A DNA stretch of 18,322 bases, from the NCBI GenBank assembly GCA_905373305.1, contig CAJPSM010000018.1, positions 1 to 18,322 on the forward strand, in the 5' to 3' direction. Source of the DNA: an uncultured Streptococcus sp. Its GTDB lineage: Bacteria > Bacillota > Bacilli > Lactobacillales > Streptococcaceae. The number at the start of each line of letters is the position of its first letter. Position 1 is the first letter of the stretch. A program made the translations under genes and the position numbers. The notes under the pieces are model-generated. The model made no database searches, was not told the DNA's origin, and was given only the letters and a program-made list of their open reading frames with translations. This document shows, piece after piece, positions 7,472 to 14,851 of this stretch.

Positions 7472-8851
7472 TTAAAATCCATTATTGTCACTGAGTTCTT
7501 TGAACCAGTGGCCTGATTTTTTCAGGCGGCGTTCTTGCGTTTCCAAGTCAAGCTCAACTAAACCATAGCGGTTTTTATAGCTATTGAGCCATGACCAGCA
7601 GTCGATAAAGGTCCAGATCAAGTAGCCTTTGCAATTAGCACCGTCTTCAATGGCACGGTGAAGTTCACGCAGATGTCCTTTGACAAAGTCAATACGATAG
7701 TCGTCTTGAATCATTCCATTCTCACGGAATTTATCTTCACCTTCAACACCCATGCCATTCTCTGTCAGCATCCACTCGATATTGCCATAGTTTTCCTTGA
7801 TGTTTTGTGCGATATGGTAAATCCCTTGCTCATAGATTTCCCATCCACGATGTGGATTGATCTTGCGGCCTGGCATGACGTAAGGCTCATAGAAATGTTC
7901 TGGCAAGAGAGGACTGTCAGGATGTTTGGCAAAACGCGGAGCCATAACACGCAAAGGCTGGTAGTAGTTGACTCCAAGAAAGTCCACTGTATGCTGACGA
8001 ATCAGTTCCAACTCTTCTGCTGTAGAATCTGGCAGCAAATCATGCTCAGCTAAAATTTCCACTAGTTCTTCTGGATAAGTCCCCAAGACAGATGGATCTA
8101 GGAAAGACTGGGCTTGAAAGAGATCCGCAATGCGAGCAGCCTTGACATCCGCAGGATGTTGACTACGTGGGTAGGCAGGTGTCAAGTTGAGGACAATCCC
8201 AATCTTGGAATCAGGCAAAACTTCATGACAGGCCTTAACCGCAAGACTACTAGCCAGTTGCGTATTATAAGCCACCTGAATCGCTGCTTTGGCATCTACC
8301 TTGTGTGGATAATGGGCATCATAAAAATAACCAAACTCAACAGGAACGATGGGCTCATTGAAGGTAATCCATTGGTCCACCAAGTCACCGTAGGTCTCAA
8401 AACAGAAACGCGCATAGTCTTCATAGGCCTTAATGGTTGCCTTATTTTCCCAACCATCGCCATCCTCTTGAAGGGCAAAAGGAAGGTCAAAGTGATAGAG
8501 ATTGACTAAGAGACGGATTCCCTTGACCTTAATGGCTTCAAAGACCTGACGGTAGAAAGCCACACCTTGAGGATTTACCTCTCCACGGCCTTGCGGGAAA
8601 AGTCGAGACCACTGGATAGAAGTACGAAAGGCCGTATGACCTGTTTCTACTAGAAGCTCAATATCCTTTTCCCAGTTTTCATAAAAGGTCGATGTTTTAT
8701 CTGGACCAATCTCATTATAGTAGCGATTCGGCTCTACTTGGTACCAATAATCCCAGAGATTGTCTCCCTTGCCATCACCAGGCACTCGTCCTTCTGTCTG
8801 CGGTCCAGAAGTCGAGGATCCCCAGACAAAATCCTTTGGAAATTTTAGCAT
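7472..8851 (-). CDS. Glycoside hydrolase family 1 beta-glycosidase (probable 6-phospho-beta-glucosidase)
   Basis: A GH1 (beta/alpha)8-barrel enzyme of 459 residues from the start chosen here. It opens MLKFPKDFVWGSSTSG, a typical GH1 N-terminus. The acid/base Glu166 lies in TFNEP and the nucleophile Glu364 in LTENGMG. A frame extending to an ATG at 8882-8884 exists, but that ATG overlaps a perfect TATAAT. The ATG at 8849-8851 has GAAGAGG seven bases upstream, so I prefer it. In the substrate loop, Ser420 and Tyr429 match the phosphate-binding Ser and Tyr of 6-phospho-beta-glycosidases such as LacG, but the usual Lys is Asn427, with Lys426 beside it. That favours a phospho-substrate without settling it. 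No PTS gene adjoins. It has its own promoter and terminator. Confidence 0.92.
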   Translation of the reverse strand: MLKFPKDFVWGSSTSGPQTEGRVPGDGKGDNLWDYWYQVEPNRYYNEIGPDKTSTFYENWEKDIELLVETGHTAFRTSIQWSRLFPQGRGEVNPQGVAFYRQVFEAIKVKGIRLLVNLYHFDLPFALQEDGDGWENKATIKAYEDYARFCFETYGDLVDQWITFNEPIVPVEFGYFYDAHYPHKVDAKAAIQVAYNTQLASSLAVKACHEVLPDSKIGIVLNLTPAYPRSQHPADVKAARIADLFQAQSFLDPSVLGTYPEELVEILAEHDLLPDSTAEELELIRQHTVDFLGVNYYQPLRVMAPRFAKHPDSPLLPEHFYEPYVMPGRKINPHRGWEIYEQGIYHIAQNIKENYGNIEWMLTENGMGVEGEDKFRENGMIQDDYRIDFVKGHLRELHRAIEDGANCKGYLIWTFIDCWSWLNSYKNRYGLVELDLETQERRLKKSGHWFKELSDNNGF

Positions 8852-8882
8852 AGCTTTACCTCTTCGTTTACTCATTTTTCCC

Positions 8883-8888
8883 ATTATA
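8883..8888 (-). promoter_or_regulatory. -10 element of the GH1 gene promoter
   Basis: A perfect TATAAT on the minus strand, 31 bases before the chosen ATG. The -35 position (TAGTTT, about 17 bases upstream) is a poor match and falls inside the 3' arm of the proS terminator. I see no clear CcpA cre site. Confidence 0.6.
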
Positions 8889-8892
8889 CAGA

Positions 8893-8933
8893 AAAAACAA
8901 GGTAAAAACTAGTTACATTTTTGCCTTGTTTTT
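8893..8933 (-). terminator. Rho-independent terminator of the uppS-cdsA-eep-proS operon
   Basis: The minus strand reads AAAAACAAGG, one mismatch, AAAAA, a 9-base loop, TTTTT, then CCTTGTTTTTT: a 10-bp outer and 5-bp inner stem ending in a T-run. It starts 16 bases after the proS stop codon. It overlaps the -35 region of the next gene. Confidence 0.85.
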
Positions 8934-8949
8934 CTTCTGATTATAGTTT

Positions 8950-10803
8950 TTATTTCTTGCTTAGGATTTCAAGGGTTTCGAGCAAGTTGTCTGCGTGAAC
9001 TTCGATGGTGTCACCAGTCGCCTTGATCTTAACTTCTACGATACCATCAGCCGCTTTCTTCCCAACAGTGATACGGATTGGAAGACCAATCAAGTCGCTA
9101 TCGCTAAACTTCACTCCGACACGTTCGTTACGGTCGTCTGTCAAGACTTCGTAACCAGCCTCCATCAAGTTGACTTCCAGTTTTTCTGTCAAGGCTTGCG
9201 CTTCTTCATCTTTAACATTGACAGTAATCAAATGCACATCAAATGGCGCCAATTCTTTAGGGAAGTTAACTCCCCAAGCGTAACGGTATTCACCTTTTGG
9301 CGTTTTGTTTACAAAGAGGCGAGCGTGTTGCTCCATAACTGCTGAAAGGAGACGGCTAACACCGATACCGTAACAACCCATGATGATTGGGATCGCACGA
9401 CCATTTTCGTCCAAGACATCCGCACCCATACTTGCTGAATAACGAGTCCCAAGTTTGAAGATGTGACCAATCTCGATACCACGGGCAAAGTTAAGGACAC
9501 CTTGTCCGTCTGGAGAGATTTCACCCTCACGAACTTCGCGAATGTCCACATATTCTGCAGTAAAATCGCGACCTGGGTTCACACCCGTCAAGTGGTAGCC
9601 ATCTTCGTTAGCACCCACAACAGCATTGCGAACATCTTGCACCTTGCGGTCAGCAATGATTTTCACATTTTCTGGCAAAGCAACTGGACCAAGTGAACCA
9701 AAACCAGCTGGGATAACATTTGCTACTTCTTCCTCGCTCGCAACGTCAAAGAAATCTGCACCCAAGTGATTTTTCAACTTAACTTCGTTGAGTTGGTCAT
9801 TTCCAACTAGAAGGGCTGCAACAAGCTCACCATCTGCCATGTAGAAGAGGGTTTTGATGGTTTGTTCTTCTGGAACGTTAAGGAAGGCTGCGACTTCATC
9901 GATGGATTTAACACCTGGTGTTTCCACGCGAGTCACTTCTTCTTCCGCAACAACACGGTTGCTTGGTTTGTACTCGTTTGTTGCCATTTCTAAGTTAGCC
10001 GCATAGCTAGACTCACTTGAGTAGGCAATGGTGTCTTCACCAGAAACCATCCATTTAAGCAATTCTGCCTTGATTTCTTCTTGCATTTCTGCAGGAATTT
10101 CATCAAATGAGGCAACTGACTTGTCCAAGACAACCCAGCGGTCAAGGTCTGTACGAGCAGGAGTGATGGCCATAAATTCTTGGCTATCCTTACCACCCAT
10201 GGCACCACCGTCACCGATGATAGCCTTGAAATCCAAACCACTACGAGTGAAAATACGTTCGTAGGCCGCCTTGTACTCGTCATAAGTCACATCCAAACTA
10301 TCGTAATTAGCATGGAAACTATATCCGTCTTTCATGATAAATTCACGCGTACGGAGAAGCCCGTTACGTGGACGTTTTTCATCACGGTACTTAGGTTGGA
10401 TTTGGTAGAGATTGAGTGGCAATTGCTTGTAAGACTTAACAGAGTCACGGACAATGGCTGTAAAAGTTTCTTCGTGTGTTGGACCTAGGATAAAGTCTGA
10501 TTTTTCACGGTTTTTCAGTTTATAAAGGTCTTCACCATAGGTTTCATAACGACCTGATTCGCGCCAAAGATCGGCACTGAGAAGAGCAGGCGCCAACATT
10601 TCCACCGCACCAATCTTGTCAAATTCTTGGCGCATGATGTTCTTAGCCTTTTCAATCACACGGTTAGCAAGTGGGAGGTAAGAATACACTCCCGCAGAAA
10701 CTTGACGAACATAACCAGCACGCAACATAAGGGCGTGGCTGATAACTTGAGCATCGCTTGGCATTTCACGAAGCGTAGGGATTAGCATTTTACTTTGTTT
10801 CAT
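8950..10803 (-). CDS. proS: Prolyl-tRNA synthetase (bacterial type, with editing domain)
   Basis: A 617-residue cytosolic class II aminoacyl-tRNA synthetase that charges tRNA-Pro. Class II motif 2 is at about 138-154 (RDEKRPRNGLLRTREF) and motif 3 at about 476-487 (GCYGIGVSRLL). Between them lies the INS cis-editing domain of bacterial ProRS (about 225-405), which hydrolyses Ala-tRNA-Pro; Gly, Lys and His residues typical of that fold are visible (GVKSIDE, VGNDQLNEVKLKNHLG). The C-terminal anticodon-binding domain spans about 515-617. GAGGA precedes the ATG. The gene begins 16 bases after the eep stop codon and is last in the uppS operon. No T-box leader is visible directly upstream. Confidence 0.97.
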   Translation of the reverse strand: MKQSKMLIPTLREMPSDAQVISHALMLRAGYVRQVSAGVYSYLPLANRVIEKAKNIMRQEFDKIGAVEMLAPALLSADLWRESGRYETYGEDLYKLKNREKSDFILGPTHEETFTAIVRDSVKSYKQLPLNLYQIQPKYRDEKRPRNGLLRTREFIMKDGYSFHANYDSLDVTYDEYKAAYERIFTRSGLDFKAIIGDGGAMGGKDSQEFMAITPARTDLDRWVVLDKSVASFDEIPAEMQEEIKAELLKWMVSGEDTIAYSSESSYAANLEMATNEYKPSNRVVAEEEVTRVETPGVKSIDEVAAFLNVPEEQTIKTLFYMADGELVAALLVGNDQLNEVKLKNHLGADFFDVASEEEVANVIPAGFGSLGPVALPENVKIIADRKVQDVRNAVVGANEDGYHLTGVNPGRDFTAEYVDIREVREGEISPDGQGVLNFARGIEIGHIFKLGTRYSASMGADVLDENGRAIPIIMGCYGIGVSRLLSAVMEQHARLFVNKTPKGEYRYAWGVNFPKELAPFDVHLITVNVKDEEAQALTEKLEVNLMEAGYEVLTDDRNERVGVKFSDSDLIGLPIRITVGKKAADGIVEVKIKATGDTIEVHADNLLETLEILSKK

Positions 10804-10819
10804 AATATTCCTCGATTAT

Positions 10820-12076
10820 CTAAAAGAAGAGTCGCATAATGTCATTCCAGGTTACAGCTAGCATCAAGACAACCATGATAACTACACCAGCCATGGTGAC
10901 ATAGGTTTCAATTTCTTGTTTAAGGGGTTTACGGCGGATAGCCTCTAGGATATTGAGCACAATCTTTCCACCATCCAAAGCCGGTATAGGAATCAGGTTA
11001 AAAATCCCGATATTGATGGAAATCATGGCTAGGAAATAGAGGACATTCTCAATTCCATTTTTAGCAGCATCGCTACTTGCCTTAAAAATGGCAACGGGAC
11101 CGCCGAGTTTGTTCAAATCTGGATGGAAAATCAAGTTTTTCAGAGCCGAAAGGATACGGAGCCCCGAGTCAGCAGCTGTCGTAAATCCACCAACAAACAT
11201 AGATAGAAAGTCTGACTTGATCCCCGGTTGAACTCCGAGAATATAGCGTCCTTGATTTTCTTCTGGAGTCACAGTAACTTGTTTTTCGCTACCATTTTCA
11301 GAAATGGTCACATCTAAGGTCGGAGCGGTCTTGTCTTTGGTATCGGCTTCCACAGCCTGGGTCAAGTCTTGCCAATTCTTAACCTCATGCGAGCCGACCT
11401 TGGTAATTTGGGCGGTCTCAGCTACGCCTACCTTAGCCAAAGCTCCCTCTGGCATGACATGAAAGAGATTGGTTTGAGTATCTCTAACACCGCCTTGCAA
11501 AAAAATCAAGATCCAAAAAACAACGACTCCTAAGATAAAGTTATTCATAGGACCTGCAAAGTTGGTGATGAGCTTGCCCCAGATGGAAGCATTTTGGTAT
11601 TGTACATCCAGAGGAGCAATGCGCACTTCGGTTCCATCTGCCTCAACAACTGTTGCATCGTGATCCACTGCAAAGGTCTTTTCTTCTTCCAAGACCAAGC
11701 CTTTAATGAAGAGCTTGTCTTCAAAGTCAAACTGTGTTACCTGCATAGGGAGAGCTGTTTGATCCAGTTTCTTCCCTGATAGATTGATCCGTTTGACCTT
11801 ACCATCATCGGCAAGTGTTAAACTGACTGGGGTTCCTGTCTTGATCTCCGTCGCATCATCACCCCAACCAGCCATACGAACATAGCCTCCTAAAGGAAGG
11901 ATCCGAATGGTATAAGCAGTGCCGTCCTTACCGATATGGGCAAAAATCTTGGGGCCCATACCAATAGCAAACTCACGAACTAAAATGCCTGATTTCTTGG
12001 CAAAATAAAAATGTCCAAACTCATGCACCACCACGATAATCCCAAAAACCAGGATAAAGGTTAGCAATCCAATCAT
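10820..12076 (-). CDS. eep: Site-2 intramembrane metalloprotease Eep/RseP
   Basis: A 418-residue polytopic membrane zinc protease of the RseP/RasP/Eep family. The zinc site HEFGH is at residues 18-22 in the first membrane segment, and the third ligand Asp368 lies in NLIPIPALDGG (360-370). A PDZ domain sits between (about 205-285), and the membrane segment near 170-195 contains NFAGPMNN. In streptococci and enterococci Eep cuts signal-peptide remnants, including those that give peptide pheromones, and membrane-bound regulators; the substrates here are inferred from the family. AAAGGA precedes the ATG. The gene follows cdsA by 15 bases, the usual cdsA-eep-proS order. Confidence 0.97.
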   Translation of the reverse strand: MIGLLTFILVFGIIVVVHEFGHFYFAKKSGILVREFAIGMGPKIFAHIGKDGTAYTIRILPLGGYVRMAGWGDDATEIKTGTPVSLTLADDGKVKRINLSGKKLDQTALPMQVTQFDFEDKLFIKGLVLEEEKTFAVDHDATVVEADGTEVRIAPLDVQYQNASIWGKLITNFAGPMNNFILGVVVFWILIFLQGGVRDTQTNLFHVMPEGALAKVGVAETAQITKVGSHEVKNWQDLTQAVEADTKDKTAPTLDVTISENGSEKQVTVTPEENQGRYILGVQPGIKSDFLSMFVGGFTTAADSGLRILSALKNLIFHPDLNKLGGPVAIFKASSDAAKNGIENVLYFLAMISINIGIFNLIPIPALDGGKIVLNILEAIRRKPLKQEIETYVTMAGVVIMVVLMLAVTWNDIMRLFF

Positions 12077-12091
12077 TCAATATTCCTTTCT

Positions 12092-12895
12092 TTAGAAGAG
12101 GCCAAACAAGTGCATGATAGGAAAGACAACTAGCATACTGTCAAAACGATCCAACACACCACCATGCCCCGGGATAAATTTTCCAGAATCCTTGACACCG
12201 AAATGGCGTTTCATCGCACTCTCGATCAAGTCACCAAACTGACCTGCCACACTGAAGAAGACGGCAAAGAGGCTCATTCTATAAATCCCATAAGGGAGAG
12301 CAACTGTGCTGTCTACCAGCATGAAGATTGCGGTTACTAGTACCGCACCTAGAATACCACCGATAAAGCCCTCAATACTCTTATTGGGAGAGACTCTCGG
12401 AGCCAACTTATGCTTGCCAAAATTCATCCCTATCAGGTAAGCTGCGCTATCTGTCGCCCAGACGATAAAGAGGGCCAGAAGCACCTTGTCAAAACCCGCC
12501 ACCCGAGCATCTAGTAAGGCATTAAAGCCAAAACCAACATAAAAGCTCATCGCAATCGGGAAAACTGCATCTTCAATGGTATAGCTTTTACTGAAAACGG
12601 TGGTCCCTAGCATAATTGTAATAAGAACGCTGTAGGCAACCACATTCCCATCAACTGGCAAAAAAGTTAGGTAATTTTCTAAGGGGATTGTGAGGGCAAA
12701 GGTCGCAAAGAGGGTCAAGGCGCCCTCGATGGTCATGGTCTTTAGCCCCTTCATCTGCAAGAGTTCATGGACAGCCAGCATGGCTAACAAACCAATTCCT
12801 ATCTGCAACAAGAGTCCTCCCACAAATAAGACTGGAAGGAAAATGGCCAGAGCCAATACTGCAAACAATGTTCTCTTTTGTAAATCCTTGGTCAT
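12092..12895 (-). CDS. cdsA: Phosphatidate cytidylyltransferase (CDP-diglyceride synthase)
   Basis: A 267-residue integral membrane enzyme that makes CDP-diacylglycerol from CTP and phosphatidic acid for phospholipid synthesis. The family signature spans 226-252, running from SAMKRHFGVKDSGKF to PGHGGVLDRFD with the KD, HGG and DR-x-D residues intact. About seven hydrophobic segments precede and surround it. The AGGAGAAG ribosome binding site lies just before the ATG and abuts the uppS stop codon, only eight bases away. Pairing with uppS is standard and couples phospholipid and carrier-lipid production. Confidence 0.97.
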   Translation of the reverse strand: MTKDLQKRTLFAVLALAIFLPVLFVGGLLLQIGIGLLAMLAVHELLQMKGLKTMTIEGALTLFATFALTIPLENYLTFLPVDGNVVAYSVLITIMLGTTVFSKSYTIEDAVFPIAMSFYVGFGFNALLDARVAGFDKVLLALFIVWATDSAAYLIGMNFGKHKLAPRVSPNKSIEGFIGGILGAVLVTAIFMLVDSTVALPYGIYRMSLFAVFFSVAGQFGDLIESAMKRHFGVKDSGKFIPGHGGVLDRFDSMLVVFPIMHLFGLF

Positions 12896-12903
12896 ATCTT
12901 CTC

Positions 12904-13662
12904 CTAAACTCCTCCAAATCGGCGATTGCGATGATTAAAGGCAGCAATAGCTTCCTGCAAGGCGACTTCATCAAAATCAGGCCACAAGGTATCCGTAAAA
13001 TAAAGCTCGCTATAGGCTGCTTGCCATGGCAAGAAATTACTCAAACGCAACTCACCACTCGTGCGGATAATCAAATCAGGATCTCGCAAATCCTTTGGTA
13101 GGCGTTGCGTGAAAAGGTAATCCCCAATCATATCTTCTGTGATATCGCCAGGATTGATTTTGGCATCTAGAACTTCCTGAGCCAAGCTCTTAAGAGCCTG
13201 CGTGATTTCAGCACGACCACCATAGTTGAGGGCAAAATTGAGAATCAAACCTGTATTGTTCTTGGTCAACTCCTCTGCTTTTTTCAAAGCTTCAAGAGTC
13301 GGCTTAGGCAGACGGTCTGTCTCCCCAATCATCTGAATCTTGACATTATTTGCATGTAATTCAGGGACGTAGTTATCATAAAACTCAACTGGCAAGTTCA
13401 TGATAAACTTGACTTCTTGATCTGGGCGCGTCCAGTTTTCAGTTGAAAATGCATAAACTGTGATGACCTTCACTCCCATCTTGTTAGCTGCCTTGGTCAC
13501 CTTTTGGAGGGCTTCCATCCCCGCCTTATGACCAAAAACTCGTGGTTGCATCCGTTTTTTAGCCCAGCGGCCATTCCCGTCCATAATGATACCAATGTGA
13601 CCAGGAACCTGTACAGGAATCTCCACTTCCACAGCTTTATCTTTCTTAAAAAATCCAAACAT
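12904..13662 (-). CDS. uppS: Undecaprenyl diphosphate synthase (cis-prenyltransferase)
   Basis: A 252-residue cytosolic enzyme that extends farnesyl diphosphate with isopentenyl units to C55 undecaprenyl diphosphate, the lipid carrier for peptidoglycan, teichoic acid and capsule. Family motifs: HIGIIMDGNGRWAKKR (22-37, with the catalytic Asp28), FSTENW, and RTSGELRLSNFLPWQ near 195-210. The frame can be extended six codons to a TTG at 13680, but the ATG at 13660-13662 has AGGA eight bases upstream and gives MFGFFKKDKA, the start I recall for pneumococcal UppS, so I use it. It leads the uppS-cdsA-eep-proS operon, with its own promoter downstream of the csRNA terminator. Confidence 0.97.
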   Translation of the reverse strand: MFGFFKKDKAVEVEIPVQVPGHIGIIMDGNGRWAKKRMQPRVFGHKAGMEALQKVTKAANKMGVKVITVYAFSTENWTRPDQEVKFIMNLPVEFYDNYVPELHANNVKIQMIGETDRLPKPTLEALKKAEELTKNNTGLILNFALNYGGRAEITQALKSLAQEVLDAKINPGDITEDMIGDYLFTQRLPKDLRDPDLIIRTSGELRLSNFLPWQAAYSELYFTDTLWPDFDEVALQEAIAAFNHRNRRFGGV

Positions 13663-13694
13663 GTTCTTATTCCTATTCAAAAATCTATCGTTTC

Positions 13695-13703
13695 ATTATA
13701 CCA
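13695..13703 (-). promoter_or_regulatory. uppS: Extended -10 promoter of the uppS operon
   Basis: The minus strand reads TGGTATAAT, a perfect TGnTATAAT. Seventeen bases upstream is TAGAAG, a weak -35. The predicted start near 13688 gives a leader of about 26 bases holding AGGA before the chosen ATG. It lies about 50 bases downstream of the csRNA terminator. Confidence 0.7.
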
Positions 13704-13750
13704 TATTTCCCTATTTTCTTCTATTGCTAAGTTATTAGCTCTCCGTACAG

Positions 13751-13780
13751 AAAAAAATAAGCCGCCTGATTGGGCGACTT
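13751..13780 (-). terminator. Intrinsic terminator of the csRNA
   Basis: The minus strand reads AAGTCGCC, a 6-base CAATCA loop, then GGCGGCTT: an 8-bp GC-rich stem with one G-U pair, followed by ATTTTTTT. It is one of the strongest terminators in the window. Confidence 0.9.
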
Positions 13781-13844
13781 AATTTTATAGGGAGATTATT
13801 ATGAAAAAGTTTTAGGAGTTTAAGTTAAGTTTCTCTTAACTTAT
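13752..13844 (-). ncRNA. CiaR-dependent small RNA (csRNA family)
   Basis: About 93 nt by prediction, within the range of the csRNAs of S. pneumoniae and relatives. The 5' end folds as a perfect 9-bp hairpin (TAAGTTAAG, AGAAA loop, CTTAACTTA; 13821-13843). A single-stranded stretch follows with ACTCCT and then TCATAATAATCTCCCT, complementary to a ribosome binding site and to AGGGAG plus AUG. The 3' end is an intrinsic terminator. A CiaR-like direct repeat sits before its -10 box. Known csRNAs act by pairing with translation starts, for example comC in competence control. Homology is judged from architecture and recall of the family, and I do not assign it to a specific ccn gene. It is transcribed toward uppS but ends before the uppS promoter. 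Confidence 0.87.
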
Positions 13845-13850
13845 GAACCT

Positions 13851-13883
13851 AGTATACCGCCCCTAACTTAAATTTTTCTTAAG
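13851..13883 (-). promoter_or_regulatory. CiaR-type direct repeat and -10 of the csRNA promoter
   Basis: The minus strand reads CTTAAG, five A, TTTAAG (13883 to 13867), then exactly 10 bases, then TATACT (13856-13851). The CiaR consensus is TTTAAG-N5-TTTAAG placed near -35; one repeat is perfect here and the other has one mismatch. The predicted RNA start is near 13844. Activation by the CiaRH two-component system is inferred from this match. Confidence 0.82.
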
Positions 13884-14077
13884 TTTTTTTGAGAAATGAA
13901 AAATCTAAAATAAGATTACCCACTTGAGTGTACGAAAAGTACCTCAAATCATCTCAAATAGCCAATCTAAGTCTAAAACCTAGCTTTTTCTGAAAGTCAT
14001 TTCAAGCTGACACCTTTTTCCATAGTTTATAGATTGGAACTTTGCTTCATAAGTTACTTTCATAATGCACTTATCTA
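13884..14077. other. Noncoding stretch between the ABC ATPase gene and the csRNA promoter
   Basis: No convincing gene. It holds short inverted repeats. One is a hairpin at 13924-13947 (TTGAG and GTAC paired with GTAC and CTCAA, one bulged base, GAAAA loop). A second pair, CCAATCTA at 13962-13969 and TAGATTGG at 14030-14037, encloses smaller arms. The first hairpin could act as a terminator for the upstream ABC operon, but it lacks a T-run directly after it in the minus direction. This may be a decayed repeat or a structured 3' untranslated region. Confidence 0.4.
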
Positions 14078-14842
14078 TCAAATCATATATTCTACACTAT
14101 AGCTAGCGTCTGATAAGATACGAGCCAGAAACTGCTTGGTTCGTTCTTCTTGTGGACGACTAAAGAAATCGTGTGGGTTATTCTCCTCTACGATACGGCC
14201 TCCATCCATGAAAATAACGTGGTTAGCGACATCCCTAGCAAATCCCATCTCATGTGTGACGACCACCATGGTCACACCTTCTCCCGCCAACTGTTTCAGA
14301 ACATCCAAAACATCTCCAACCAACTCAGGATCTAGTGCAGATGTTGGTTCATCTAGCAAAATGACCTCGGGCTTGACGGCAATGGCACGCGCAATTCCTA
14401 TTCGTTGTTGTTGCCCTCCAGATAGTTGTGAAGGGTAGTAGTCCTTATAGGCCAGTAAACCAACTTTTTCCAAGGCAGATTCTGCACGTTTGAGCGCTTC
14501 TTCCTTGGGAACTTTACGAGCCACGATTAGGCCTTCTAGAATATTTTCCAGAGCAGTTTTGTTTGCAAATAGATTGTAGTGTTGGAAAACAAAGGCTGTT
14601 TTTTGGCGAATTTCTAGAATGTCTTTCTTGCTTAATTTGGCCAAGTCATAAGTTTTTCCTGCCAAGGTCAAACGGCCACTGTCAGCTTTTTCTAAGTGAT
14701 TGAGACAACGGAGAAAGGTCGTTTTCCCCGAACCTGATGGTCCTAAGATAACGACGACATCCCCTTGGTTGACCTGGAGATTGACATCCTCCAGGACCTG
14801 TCTCTCACCAAATGTTTTTGCGATATGTTCTACTTGTAACAT
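14078..14842 (-). CDS. Amino-acid-type ABC importer, ATP-binding protein
   Basis: A 254-residue ATPase of the polar amino acid uptake group (GlnQ/HisP/TcyC type). Walker A GPSGSGKTT is at 34-42, the Q-loop at FVFQHYN (84-90), the signature LSGGQQQRIGIARA at 140-153, Walker B VILLDEPTSALD at 160-171, and the switch His197 in VVTHEMG. All catalytic elements are present. It would sit on the cytoplasmic face and drive the two adjacent permeases. The AGGAGG ribosome binding site overlaps the permease stop codon, so the genes are co-transcribed. The two-permease arrangement resembles cystine and other polar amino acid importers; the substrate cannot be told from the sequence. Confidence 0.95.
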   Translation of the reverse strand: MLQVEHIAKTFGERQVLEDVNLQVNQGDVVVILGPSGSGKTTFLRCLNHLEKADSGRLTLAGKTYDLAKLSKKDILEIRQKTAFVFQHYNLFANKTALENILEGLIVARKVPKEEALKRAESALEKVGLLAYKDYYPSQLSGGQQQRIGIARAIAVKPEVILLDEPTSALDPELVGDVLDVLKQLAGEGVTMVVVTHEMGFARDVANHVIFMDGGRIVEENNPHDFFSRPQEERTKQFLARILSDASYSVEYMI

Positions 14843-14851
14843 CCTGTCCTC

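Noticed and set aside
8852..8884. Upstream ATG at 8882-8884 as the GH1 start.
   Set aside because: It overlaps the TATAAT of the promoter and lacks a ribosome binding site; the ATG at 8849-8851 has GAAGAGG at good spacing and a family-typical N-terminus.
13663..13680. TTG at 13680 as the uppS start.
   Set aside because: No ribosome binding site precedes it, whereas the ATG at 13660-13662 has AGGA eight bases upstream and fits the known family start.
13789..13816. Plus-strand AGGGAG, seven bases, then ATGAAAAAGTTTTAG: a perfect-looking translation start with a four-codon frame.
   Set aside because: It is the complement of the csRNA pairing region, so the resemblance to a start site is explained by the RNA's antisense role. 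No plus-strand promoter is evident.
13980..14063. A 27-codon minus-strand frame beginning MKVTYEAKF just after the ABC ATPase gene.
   Set aside because: No ribosome binding site precedes the ATG and the frame lies in the inverted-repeat stretch, with no recognisable family.
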